Below, piece by piece: positions 18,432 to 26,630 of a DNA stretch of 64,000 bases. The stretch covers positions 1,736,001 to 1,800,000 of the forward strand of contig NC_026742.1 of assembly GCF_000210295.1 (NCBI RefSeq), read 5' to 3'. The notes below the pieces were generated by a model, which worked only from the letters and a program-made list of their open reading frames with translations, ran no database searches and was not told the DNA's origin. The stretch comes from Trypanosoma brucei gambiense DAL972 (Eukaryota; Euglenozoa; Kinetoplastea; Trypanosomatida; Trypanosomatidae). Each line of letters begins with the position of its first letter. The first letter of the stretch is position 1. The position numbers and the translations under genes were made by a program.

Positions 18432-18890
18432 CCTTCATAGAACCTGGAGTACCTTTTTAGTTATTGTTGTTGTTTTTACAAAAAAAAAAATGGACGTCAA
18501 AAGGGTGGATAACAAATAAAGGGAGCCATTGCTAACACACGGGGCCTCCGAGCGGTAGAACACACGACAGGATGGGGGTGGAAACACAACACACTGATAC
18601 GTGTTTATACGCTAGGTTTAACCGTTGGAAATTACTTTCTCATTAAGCGCAGACTTGTGTGTGCGTGGAACACGCACACCACCTGCGCTGGTGCCGCGGC
18701 TGTTCCTCTCCGCCATCAGACCCTCATTCCACCGCAGGAACTCCTTGTTTATGATTTCCCCTCGCTTTGATCCAACCGCCCAATAAAACAACACTTCACA
18801 ACGTGCACACCGCTGTTTGCTGTAGGAACGAGTGAAACGGCAGAGGAAATACTAATAAAAACAGAGTTTGAATGGGTGTGTTAGCGACAT
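18432..18890. other. Intergenic, no gene recognised
   Basis: UTR sequence between the reductase and the RBM34-like gene. A long T run on the - strand with nearby AGs (about 18450-18490) is a plausible trans-splice signal for the reductase. Confidence 0.4.
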
Positions 18891-20180
18891 CTAGTGTCCC
18901 TTCTCCGGGTTCCGCATCTTCCGCTTCACGGGGGCCCGGGGCGCTGGCGACGAGAAACTCTTCTTTCCTTCCACTAATGGCCGCAAATCCTTCGGTATTT
19001 TCCTTCGAGGGTTTGTCACAACTCCCATCCACGGAGGTTGATCATCTACAGGCCCCTGCACCTTTGTCTTTCCTTCTGTACGCATTCGCTTTCCGTTTCC
19101 TTCCGCCCCTTGTGAACGACTATCGGCCACTTCACCCCGAGTCCCAAGCTTGCGCTTCTCTCGTCGAGTTGCCTTTGATGCGGTAACAGCCTTAGATTTC
19201 TGTACGTGGACAATGCGAATCTCACGATCCATGAACAGCGTACCGCGGAGAGCAATGGCAGCTGCAACGGAACCCTTGCTTTGAAATTCTACATAACCGA
19301 AACCTTTACACATGCCGGACTCTCGATCACGTACAAGGCGAACGCGTTTCACATCTCGTATCCCCTTTTCCACGAAGAAGTTCCAGAGTGCTTCCTCGTT
19401 GCTGTCGTAAGCAACGTTCCCAACAAACACTGATGTCTCGGGCGCGTACTCGCGGCCTTCGGGGTCCAGTGTTGTCACGACAATGTGGCGACCCTCAACA
19501 ACAACACCATTTTTATCAAGTGCCTCTTTAATGGATGATTTATCCTTGAATAACACGTATGCCACAGCACTGTACTGTTCCCCCTTCTTAACGTCACCAC
19601 GGAGTACACGAATAGCGCGACCCACACCCTTCGGCTGAACTGTCGCCTCGCCGCCGTTAAGATCCTTCTCTCCTTCCAGAGCTTGCGCCCGGATACGTAC
19701 CGACTCGATGGGACCACAGGTTTTGAATACTTTCTCCAAAACACGGCGTTTGACATCATTCACAAGATTTCCCACAAAAACGGTGCGGCTGTCTTCCTCC
19801 TCATTTTGGTGGAGGGCGTGACGAAGTTGTTTTTTGCGTCCGTGTGGCTTGCTCTCCCCAACTTCATCGCCACCGGTTGTGTTGTCTACAATCACCGTCC
19901 GAAATATCTCATCCTCCGTCGCCGACTCTCCTTTTCCCTTCCATGTGCCATTCTTCCTTGATACACCCTCCTCAATCCGAAGTCGCTGCTTTTCCCTACG
20001 TGTTGCTTTTCTCACCTCCGGGGCAACAGCAAATATGTCAAATGCCGCTTTTTTCGTCGGTTCAAACACGGTGGAGGTCGCCACAACACTGTTTTTGCTA
20101 GTCCCTTTTTTTTTCAGCTTTTCACTCGGGGAGGTCGATGACGGAGTTGCGGCCCCAAACAGCTCAGCGGTGAGCGACAT
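18891..20180 (-). CDS. RBM34/Nop12-like nucleolar RNA-binding protein, two RRMs
   Basis: 429 residues from the ATG at 20180 (MSLTAELFG). The open frame continues upstream to 20345, but the likely trans-splice acceptor at 20213-20260 lies inside that extension, so the shorter form is preferred. RRM1 spans about residues 130-240, with RNP2 VFVGNL and a long insertion before RNP1 (AVAYVLF). RRM2 spans about 246-327, with VFVGNV and KGFGYVEF. Two tandem RRMs with a long first RRM, and Lys/Arg-rich flanks, are characteristic of RBM34 and yeast Nop12, which act in 5.8S/25S rRNA maturation and the large ribosomal subunit. Basic, nuclear-signal-like segments occur at both ends (KATRREKQRLR, KRKMRNPEKG). 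Nucleolar location is inferred. Confidence 0.8.
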   Translation of the reverse strand: MSLTAELFGAATPSSTSPSEKLKKKGTSKNSVVATSTVFEPTKKAAFDIFAVAPEVRKATRREKQRLRIEEGVSRKNGTWKGKGESATEDEIFRTVIVDNTTGGDEVGESKPHGRKKQLRHALHQNEEEDSRTVFVGNLVNDVKRRVLEKVFKTCGPIESVRIRAQALEGEKDLNGGEATVQPKGVGRAIRVLRGDVKKGEQYSAVAYVLFKDKSSIKEALDKNGVVVEGRHIVVTTLDPEGREYAPETSVFVGNVAYDSNEEALWNFFVEKGIRDVKRVRLVRDRESGMCKGFGYVEFQSKGSVAAAIALRGTLFMDREIRIVHVQKSKAVTASKATRREKRKLGTRGEVADSRSQGAEGNGKRMRTEGKTKVQGPVDDQPPWMGVVTNPRRKIPKDLRPLVEGKKSFSSPAPRAPVKRKMRNPEKGH

Positions 20181-20212
20181 GCGTGTGTTTGTAAGCCCTT
20201 TGCTTTTTTTTT

Positions 20213-20260
20213 CTTTGCGCAGTAAGTAAACGAAAGGACAAAGGGGGAAGAGTAGCGACC
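20213..20260 (-). promoter_or_regulatory. Trans-splice acceptor deciding the RBM34-like start
   Basis: The - strand carries a long pyrimidine tract (CTACTCTTCCCCCTTTGTCC and following bases) and the first AG after it at 20214-20213. This lies downstream of the upper in-frame ATG at 20345, so that ATG would be excluded from the mature mRNA. Confidence 0.6.
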
Positions 20261-20424
20261 GGACCCAACTACTAAGCAAATTAACTGGTGGAACAGGGAG
20301 TGGTGGCACACGCTCAGAAAACAGCGGAGGGTTGTTGGCGTGCACGTAGTACTCACACGCACAAAAAAAAACAATGATAAGGGTAAATAATAACGGGAGG
20401 AAAACCTACTTGCAAGAAACGAAC

Positions 20425-21441
20425 TCACGTACTTCCCCCACGCACTTCACCATCACCACCGTTATCGTCCTCCACGTCAGAATCACATTCCTCATCAATA
20501 ACACACCGCTTTTCACGTTGCTCAATCATGCGACGCTTGAACTCCTCATGCGCCTTTTCCCACGACTGGCGGAATGCCTCCGCCCTGGTGGCGTCAGCAC
20601 CATTACGCTCCGATATTTTGGTCGTATCAATTATTGTCTGGTCTGCTATAAAACACCTATCCCACCACAGTGTCATTCCAAGTGCCATGGATTCCTTCAC
20701 CAACTGGACAACCAGCAGCCGAAGTGGGTACGCGGGTAGAGAGTGCAAAGACCAGCATCCTTCCACGGTGTCCTCGTCAACCTTTACAGGATAACGCAAG
20801 ACATATCGTCGCCTCCCTCCATCCCCCTTTACGCTAAAGGAGATAACGCACGAGGAAGTATGATTTGGCTGCTCCTCTTCCTCAAGGGAGAAGTTTTGAA
20901 TGTCCTTCGCCTTCGTATTCATATTGGGTAGTATAAAGCTGACAGAGACGGTGTCTCGCGTTTGCGACCATATGTGTGACTCCCCTTCACGTCCACCATT
21001 CCGTATGAGGTTGTTGTACATCATATGATCTTCGCTCTCTCCATCGCTGTCATCATTGCACCGTGGTGTGTACTTGTCCCCGCACGGTACGCCACCACTT
21101 CTCGCAGGGGAATCACAATTGTGCGCGGAAGCAGAACTGGCACCAATAATTCCTCCGCCATCAACTGCATTACTGCTACTCGATGTCCAAGCTGGCAACG
21201 GTGCCCCACGGCTTTCGTTATTATTATTTTTATTATTACTTCCGCTAAGTGGCTCTCTAAAGGGTGACACTGTAGCTTGCGACGGGGTATTAACCATATG
21301 CACACCACTTGAGCTAATTGTAACGCGGGAGGGATACTCTAACTGCGTCACCCTCGGCTTTCCGGGAGTCGCTGAATCACCGCTACCAGAATCATCGCTA
21401 TCACATATTTTGTCCCATTTTGAGTAATCAATCCCGGGCAT
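20425..21441 (-). CDS. CS-domain (p23/NudC-type) protein with Cdc37-like N-terminus
   Basis: 338 residues from the ATG at 21441. The protein begins MPGIDYSKWDKICDSDD, which closely resembles the conserved N-terminus of the Hsp90 co-chaperone Cdc37 ('VDYSxWDxIeVSDDE'). A long Ser/Asn/Gly-rich acidic linker follows. Residues about 162-234 look like a CS/p23-like beta domain (VSVSFILPNMNTKAKDI ... WSL), and residues about 235-270 continue with another hydrophobic segment containing paired tryptophans (LWWDRCF). The C-terminus is a charged helix and acidic tail. The frame is open upstream to 21495, but the Cdc37-like motif and the pyrimidine tract upstream favour this start. A role as Hsp90 co-chaperone or client adaptor is inferred. 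It is not Cdc37 itself, because the Hsp90-binding middle domain is absent. Confidence 0.65.
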   Translation of the reverse strand: MPGIDYSKWDKICDSDDSGSGDSATPGKPRVTQLEYPSRVTISSSGVHMVNTPSQATVSPFREPLSGSNNKNNNNESRGAPLPAWTSSSSNAVDGGGIIGASSASAHNCDSPARSGGVPCGDKYTPRCNDDSDGESEDHMMYNNLIRNGGREGESHIWSQTRDTVSVSFILPNMNTKAKDIQNFSLEEEEQPNHTSSCVISFSVKGDGGRRRYVLRYPVKVDEDTVEGCWSLHSLPAYPLRLLVVQLVKESMALGMTLWWDRCFIADQTIIDTTKISERNGADATRAEAFRQSWEKAHEEFKRRMIEQREKRCVIDEECDSDVEDDNGGDGEVRGGST

Positions 21442-21866
21442 CCCCCACTTAAACACACTCGTTGTTCCATTCGAAAGATACAAGAGAAATGACAATTAAG
21501 CGAAACAAAAGATAAGTAAGGGAGAAGAAACAAATTGTTCAAAATTAATAAGAGTAGAGCACAAAAACACAGTTGTTTAAACACGACGCGAGAGTGATCC
21601 CTACAGACATGCACTTTAATAACAGACAAGCATATGTACAGATGGATCCCCATACCGTGACACGGGGCACACGCACGTGGCCCGGTGGATGTTAAGGGGA
21701 GGACGAACGAATTAAAAGGAGACGAGAATTGTGAAAATGAGCTGGTATTGTCCGACTCCTTCACTGAACATCATGTAAAAATGAAGAGATGAGAATCGAG
21801 TGCAAAACATTTCAACTAATAAGACACACAGCCGCTGCCCTTTTTCCTCGACGGGGGGGGGCAACT
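21442..21866. other. Intergenic, splice signals only
   Basis: Contains the pyrimidine tract for the CS-domain gene (about 21480-21540 on the - strand) and the 3' end of the RNF32-like transcript. No other feature seen. Confidence 0.4.
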
Positions 21867-23447
21867 TTAGTAGTCAACCTTCACATAAGCCGATCGGCAT
21901 ACCGGACATGTGGGTAGAAGCGTGTCGCTGTCGCCAGATACGGCTGTCATTTCTGTATAGCGCTCAAAGGTACTGAGACAAGTGTCGTGAAAGCAATGCC
22001 CACAACTCAGTAGGACACCATATCGTTGCTGGCCTGCCGGATCTGCGGTCACGCAAGAAGTATTATTAACAACACTAGGCTCGGTCGTGTGAGCCGTTGG
22101 TGACTTTTTGTCTGCTTTTTGTTTACCTTTGTGTGGTTCCGAGGCAGTCACGCGCCGTGAAGGTTGTTGAGCCCGACAACGTTTTGGTTCACTCTTCCTC
22201 GCAGGTGGCTTCTGCGGCGGACCACCCTCTTCTCCTCCCCCTCCAAAAACTAAGCGGATGTTCGGATAGCCTTTTGGCAGCTCCATTGAAGCCTTTTCTT
22301 TAGCCCTGCGCGCTTCATACTCCTTTCGGAAGGATGCTACAATATCCTCTGCAGTTGGCGCAGGCTCGTCTAGGACACGGTTAGGATTCGGGGGAACTCT
22401 ACCTAGGCAAATGGGGCAATCAACGCCATCGGGTGACGACTTCTCCGTCCGCTCGCGAAGTGCATCCCACTGGGCTCGAGTCATGCCCTCCAGCTGAAGA
22501 CGCTGCAGACGCGCTCCAATGTTGTCTAACAGCCGGGTCCGGCATTTTTCTCGGAGTGTTGCATACATGGCACACACCTCAGACACACGCGCCAGCCTCT
22601 TAGTGGCATATTCTCCGCAGAATTTACTATCGCTTTCCACGCGCATCTTCAGATAAATCTTCCTTGCCAACACGCGGCGGAAGAACGCCTGTATTTTCAC
22701 TATTGCTGCGCGTTGTTCCATGGCCTTACCAGCATAAAAAACACGTTTGTGATAATGCGGGTTCCGGCACATAGGACAGCTAAGGGGTGTGGCATCGTAC
22801 TTTCCACGAAGTTGCCGTGTAAAGCGCTCGAATTGCCGCAAACAGTTCTCATGGTAGACGTGGTGACAGTTCAACAGCACCTGCCCCTGCTCCATTGTGG
22901 CATAGAAGGGCTCTTGACAAATGCAGCAAACATTTGAGCCGAGCGGCAACGTTCGCATACGGCGCAAAACCGTACCTTCTATTCGCGACCACTCATCCTC
23001 TGAGGGCGGCTGAGGCGGCAAGGGAACGAGTCCCATCTTCTGTGCGAGGGTTAGGCGTCCTCCTGGAAGCTGTGGTGGCGCCTCCTCTAATGTTGGAAGC
23101 GGACAATTAACTTTCGCACCGCGGGCAAAGTGCTCCTGCAGCGCAACAGCGCTCCACAGATGCACCTGCTCTCTGCGCTTCCCAGTGCGCCTATCACCCC
23201 ACAATGCACCCACCTTTGGTCCAATGGAAGGGAGGTCTCCACCTGCCGGCGGCATCGCTACCCGGATGTTGTCGCGAATGGGTTTCTTCCTCTGACTATA
23301 TCGGCTAACTATACCAATGTCGAAACGATATACGCTGGATGAGGAAAGTAAAGATAATTGCGTCCCTACTCCGTTCTGGGAAATACAGGCAACAGACGTG
23401 ACACGGACAAGAAAGTGGTGACTTTGACAACAACAATCGGACTGCAT
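21867..23447 (-). CDS. RNF32-like E3 ligase candidate: RING - IQ motif - split RING
   Basis: 526 residues from the first in-frame ATG at 23447. RING 1 is at about 171-231 (CCICQEPF ... CHHVYHENC ... CPMCRNP). An IQ calmodulin-binding motif is at about 245-262 (AIVKIQAFFRRVLARKIY). RING 2 begins CPICLGRVPP near 344 and is completed by CGHCFHDTC and CPVCRS at about 476-522, with about 115 Lys/Ser/Pro-rich residues inserted between its zinc ligands. RING-IQ-RING order is that of RNF32, a ciliate- and flagellate-associated protein in animals, so a flagellar ubiquitin ligase under Ca2+/calmodulin control is a reasonable inference. The frame is open upstream to about 23590 without any ATG, and the preferred trans-splice acceptor lies at 23530. 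This start is the least certain in the window. Confidence 0.75.
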   Translation of the reverse strand: MQSDCCCQSHHFLVRVTSVACISQNGVGTQLSLLSSSSVYRFDIGIVSRYSQRKKPIRDNIRVAMPPAGGDLPSIGPKVGALWGDRRTGKRREQVHLWSAVALQEHFARGAKVNCPLPTLEEAPPQLPGGRLTLAQKMGLVPLPPQPPSEDEWSRIEGTVLRRMRTLPLGSNVCCICQEPFYATMEQGQVLLNCHHVYHENCLRQFERFTRQLRGKYDATPLSCPMCRNPHYHKRVFYAGKAMEQRAAIVKIQAFFRRVLARKIYLKMRVESDSKFCGEYATKRLARVSEVCAMYATLREKCRTRLLDNIGARLQRLQLEGMTRAQWDALRERTEKSSPDGVDCPICLGRVPPNPNRVLDEPAPTAEDIVASFRKEYEARRAKEKASMELPKGYPNIRLVFGGGGEEGGPPQKPPARKSEPKRCRAQQPSRRVTASEPHKGKQKADKKSPTAHTTEPSVVNNTSCVTADPAGQQRYGVLLSCGHCFHDTCLSTFERYTEMTAVSGDSDTLLPTCPVCRSAYVKVDY

Positions 23448-23529
23448 CTTCTCTAGCTCTGCGATAGTCGGGGGAACATTTTTGATTTCCTCTGGAACAT
23501 AGAGAGGTTTAGACAGCAGAGCTTTTTCT

Positions 23530-23555
23530 CTGTAGGAAAATCGTGAGAGAACGGA
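23530..23555 (-). promoter_or_regulatory. Trans-splice acceptor for the RNF32-like gene
   Basis: The - strand reads CGTTCTCTCACGATTTTCC followed by TACAG, with the AG at 23531-23530. After this point the first two ATGs are out of frame with the RING protein and end soon at the same stop, and the third, at 23447, opens the RING frame. Confidence 0.55.
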
Positions 23556-23785
23556 CACAAACTCCTTCCGCGGTAAACACTTAAGTTACTTCCCAGAGAA
23601 ATACTTCGTGAAAGTAGGTGCCGCATAACATGCGCTGGTCTTTGCATACGGTGACCATCCCCGCATCTCTGCGCGTTGAAAGCGTGCCAGTAGGAGCGGA
23701 GGAACCCTACTGAACAGGAAACCTTGTTGGTCATACCGACGCATTGTCGTTTCCCCGCTCTTCTCGCTTGCCTTGCACCTTCTTT

Positions 23786-24085
23786 TTATCCAAACAAAAG
23801 TGTGAACACAATCACCGCTGTGTTAATGAATATCAGTGGCCATCGCATAAGCGTGCGCACGCTGCTCAGTAATGCGGCAATGCTTTCTCTGAAGGGTCGC
23901 TGCCGAGGCACTCCCGCTAATTCGTCACCCGAGCTAAAAGCTGTTTCACTACCAATATCACTGCTGTCCATCACCGCTGATGAGGCAAGCCCATACCTAG
24001 ATAGTAAACGCCTCTCGGATAAGATAGCCATAGCATTGAGGCACAACAGCAGAGCCTGCAAAATCCCAGCAAGAGAGAACCCCAT
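23786..24085 (-). CDS. YOS1: Yos1/IER3IP1 family ER-Golgi transport membrane protein
   Basis: 99 residues, close to the usual 80-85 of the family. It starts MGFSLAGILQALLLCLNAMA, matching the first membrane helix, followed by ILSERRLLSRYG, equivalent to the family's 'iLxEeRFLxriGw'. It ends SVRTLMRWPLIFINTAVIV and then FTLLFG, matching the C-terminal 'SVRTvmRiPLIiiNsvtIv..LlFG'. The linker between is longer and polar. Yos1 is an integral component of the Yip1-Yif1 complex needed for COPII vesicle budding and fusion at the ER-Golgi interface. The longer frame to 24112 would begin with GTG, so the ATG at 24085 is chosen; it follows a strong pyrimidine tract and AG. Confidence 0.88.
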   Translation of the reverse strand: MGFSLAGILQALLLCLNAMAILSERRLLSRYGLASSAVMDSSDIGSETAFSSGDELAGVPRQRPFRESIAALLSSVRTLMRWPLIFINTAVIVFTLLFG

Positions 24086-24564
24086 GTGAATATCTACCAG
24101 CTTTACGTGCACGCGCGTGGGACGAAGTGCATGATGTGCGTTTCGGAAGGTGGAAGGTGGTAAGGTTGTTAAAGAGGAAAGAAGATGGAGGATCCCACAT
24201 TACTGGGGTCTAAAAGAAATGTATCTCAGCCCCTCTTCATGAAACACCTGCAACTTGAAGCAGATAACCGAAAGGAGAGTGTTAGGTTACAAAGGTGACA
24301 AGTGAAGTTGATTTATTTAAAGAGAACAAAGTAAAGTCACCCTTCTCTCCTCACTCCCGTATACGCATTCACAATTTATACCGTTATTCCCTCTTACACC
24401 CTCAAACTTTCAGCTTTGATCTTCCCCCTTTCTCTGCCTCAACACCCTGCACCACCGCCAACCACTCACACCCGCTTCCTGCAACACCGTAAACGGGAAG
24501 TATACGCACGATAGAGGGGACAGTCTGCTGAGTGCTGCATTAAATTTCACACCCTCACCTCCCT
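24086..24564. other. Intergenic apart from the YOS1 splice signal
   Basis: Beyond the pyrimidine tract for YOS1, this is the 3' UTR of the FHA-like gene. No further feature seen. Confidence 0.4.
24094..24188 (-). promoter_or_regulatory. Trans-splice acceptor for YOS1
   Basis: A 45-base pyrimidine-dominated tract on the - strand (24188-24144) is followed by candidate AGs at 24102-24101 and 24095-24094, immediately before the ATG at 24085. Confidence 0.55.
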
Positions 24565-26088
24565 TCAACCATCCAATGAAACAACAGGTTCCGGCTTTAC
24601 AGCAACTTCCGCTTCCGCTTCCCCCTCCTCATCCGTTTTCTTTCTGATTTCTGGTAATCCAACAGCTGCCAACCCATCGGCCACAACCACGCGGATATCG
24701 TGCGTAGGATAGAAAACGTCTCCCACCTCCAGGCGGAGCATATTTCCGAGTGTCCACTGCTTTCCCTGAACGCGAACACCGTTACGACCATAATTAACCA
24801 ACCAGAGGAATTGTGAAACCTCTTCGTTTTCCTGCACCTCAGTGCCCCCATCTTCCCGCCTCTTCGAGTCCTCCCCAGTGCCGGAGGAACTCGACTTATT
24901 GGGCAACAAAAACAAGGAAAAGTGGTGTGGGGATACAAACTCCGGGTGTTGAGTTAAGGAAACAAGACCAACATGGATGTTTGTTATGCCGTTAGACACC
25001 GAACTTACCACACCAGCGGTACGGCCAAAGTGCATCACCCGGCCTCGCACGGGAATTGTTTGAGAATCACTCACACTAGTTGATGTCACCTGTAATATCC
25101 AAGGGCACCTCTCCTCTGAATTGCTATGAACTGCCGGTTTCCAACCAAGCTCTCTCACCCCATCAAGATACGCCCCCGGAAGCTTCATCAAGTCCACATA
25201 GGGTGCTGTTTCATTTATCACCCCAGGTACGAGACGATCCGTTTGGATCCCCTTGGATTGTAGGGTTCGCCATGGACGGCGATAGAGTTTTGTAAGATTC
25301 TCTATTAGCTCAACACGTTTCTCCACATCCTTTTCTGCTGCAGCGACGAAAGTACCGGGGTGAATGTCAACATCATTACTCCACGGGTCCTCTGACGGCT
25401 GTAGTGTTTGGATGTCTATTTCACCTGCGCCATCGTCACCACACGGACGGTCCCGTTTTTTCTCATTGCAACCCGCCACAATTTCTTCTCTCTCATAGGC
25501 ATCACCATTGTTATCACTCTCTCTTCCTCTCTTGGCGGGTAATTGATGACTATTAATCTCAACAGCGGTGCTCCATGCAAGAAGATTAATAAAGTGATTA
25601 GACATGATAACCTTCGCTTCATCATCGTTAAGCCCCACACGTTGTTTGAGTTTGAGCAACTCATCTATGACAGCACCCGAGGAAAATTTCCCACGTTGGA
25701 GCACCTCCGCCGTTAGTCCAATCGACTGGAGGCGATTTGATGCCAGCAGAGATGCCAGCGTAACTTTGGGTCCTGTTTTCTCCGCCTCGTCTTGTGGAGG
25801 AGTGATATCACCAGCAGCAGCACCGCGCTTTGCGCTCCCGACGCCTTTCCGCAAATCCTCAGAGGGTAAATGAAACAACTCAGCAATGTTGAGAAATGAA
25901 GACTCAACAACAAGTGCATCTGACACCGCATCACCCACAGCCACCGGTGCTGTTCCTTCTGGGACCTTGCCTAACAACTCCGGGAACAAATACAAGGGTG
26001 GCTCATAACTCACCGGGTGCTTAAACACCAGCTCGCAGTCTCCAACCAAATGTGTAAAGGATTCTGAAAGGGGTTGGGGGGCACTCAT
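24565..26088 (-). CDS. FHA-like domain protein, probably nuclear
   Basis: 507 residues from the ATG at 26088 (MSAPQPLSES); the longer frame to 26151 begins at a TTG. Residues about 345-470 resemble a forkhead-associated domain: HFGRTAG, then SPHHFSLFLLP in place of the 'SRxHa' strand, then NYGRNGVRVQGK in place of 'dxSxNGtxvNg', and LRLEVGDVF. FHA domains bind phosphothreonine and mostly occur in nuclear signalling, DNA repair and splicing proteins. The loop between strands contains an acidic Ser/Glu insertion. The N-terminal half is helical with no domain I recognise. The overall plan (helical N-part, C-terminal FHA) recalls MCRS1-type proteins, but similarity is too weak to assert. The FHA call itself is moderate. 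Confidence 0.6.
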   Translation of the reverse strand: MSAPQPLSESFTHLVGDCELVFKHPVSYEPPLYLFPELLGKVPEGTAPVAVGDAVSDALVVESSFLNIAELFHLPSEDLRKGVGSAKRGAAAGDITPPQDEAEKTGPKVTLASLLASNRLQSIGLTAEVLQRGKFSSGAVIDELLKLKQRVGLNDDEAKVIMSNHFINLLAWSTAVEINSHQLPAKRGRESDNNGDAYEREEIVAGCNEKKRDRPCGDDGAGEIDIQTLQPSEDPWSNDVDIHPGTFVAAAEKDVEKRVELIENLTKLYRRPWRTLQSKGIQTDRLVPGVINETAPYVDLMKLPGAYLDGVRELGWKPAVHSNSEERCPWILQVTSTSVSDSQTIPVRGRVMHFGRTAGVVSSVSNGITNIHVGLVSLTQHPEFVSPHHFSLFLLPNKSSSSGTGEDSKRREDGGTEVQENEEVSQFLWLVNYGRNGVRVQGKQWTLGNMLRLEVGDVFYPTHDIRVVVADGLAAVGLPEIRKKTDEEGEAEAEVAVKPEPVVSLDG

Positions 26089-26630
26089 CCTCTCTCTCTC
26101 TCTTTCTTTCTCTCTTTTTTTCCTTCTACACGGTCTGACACACCCGTTCAAGCAACCCTCGTGGAGATGAATCAGGAGTGCTGTAGAAAGAATCTTTCTG
26201 TTCCTCGTCCAGAGGTGACGGAAAAGGGGGGGGACAAGATGGGGAAGAGCAAACGTTAATAGTGACCGATCGTGTACGTGGGTGTGTAGCTGTACGCACT
26301 TTATATGAGGAAATTAGACAGTCACTAGGGGTTGGACCTGATAACAAATAAATAATGAGAGGCTACCAGTCCGTAACACATGAGAAGAGCATTGCCGTAC
26401 GATAAATGTATGGGGTCACATACCTCAAATGACAACGTGAAAAGAAGGTGGAAGAAAATTACGAATTGGTCATGGGGAGAACGGTCTTAAGAACGTCTCA
26501 GAGTGCTTGTGGGGGCACGAACAACGACTGGTATGAAACCCGTACTGGATAGCGGAACTACACAAAACAGAAATAGCATGTCAGTTGGAAGTTGCTGCTG
26601 CGGTTGTTTTTGCATTTCCTCCGTGTTGAC
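26089..26630. other. Intergenic, no gene recognised
   Basis: Leader of the FHA-like gene (GA-rich just before its ATG on the - strand) and 3' UTR of the p115 gene. A CT-repeat tract is at 26091-26120. Nothing else seen. Confidence 0.4.

Noticed and set aside
20181..20345. N-terminal extension of the RBM34-like protein
   Set aside because: The trans-splice acceptor lies within it and the sequence is hydrophobic and low-complexity, unlike the family N-terminus.
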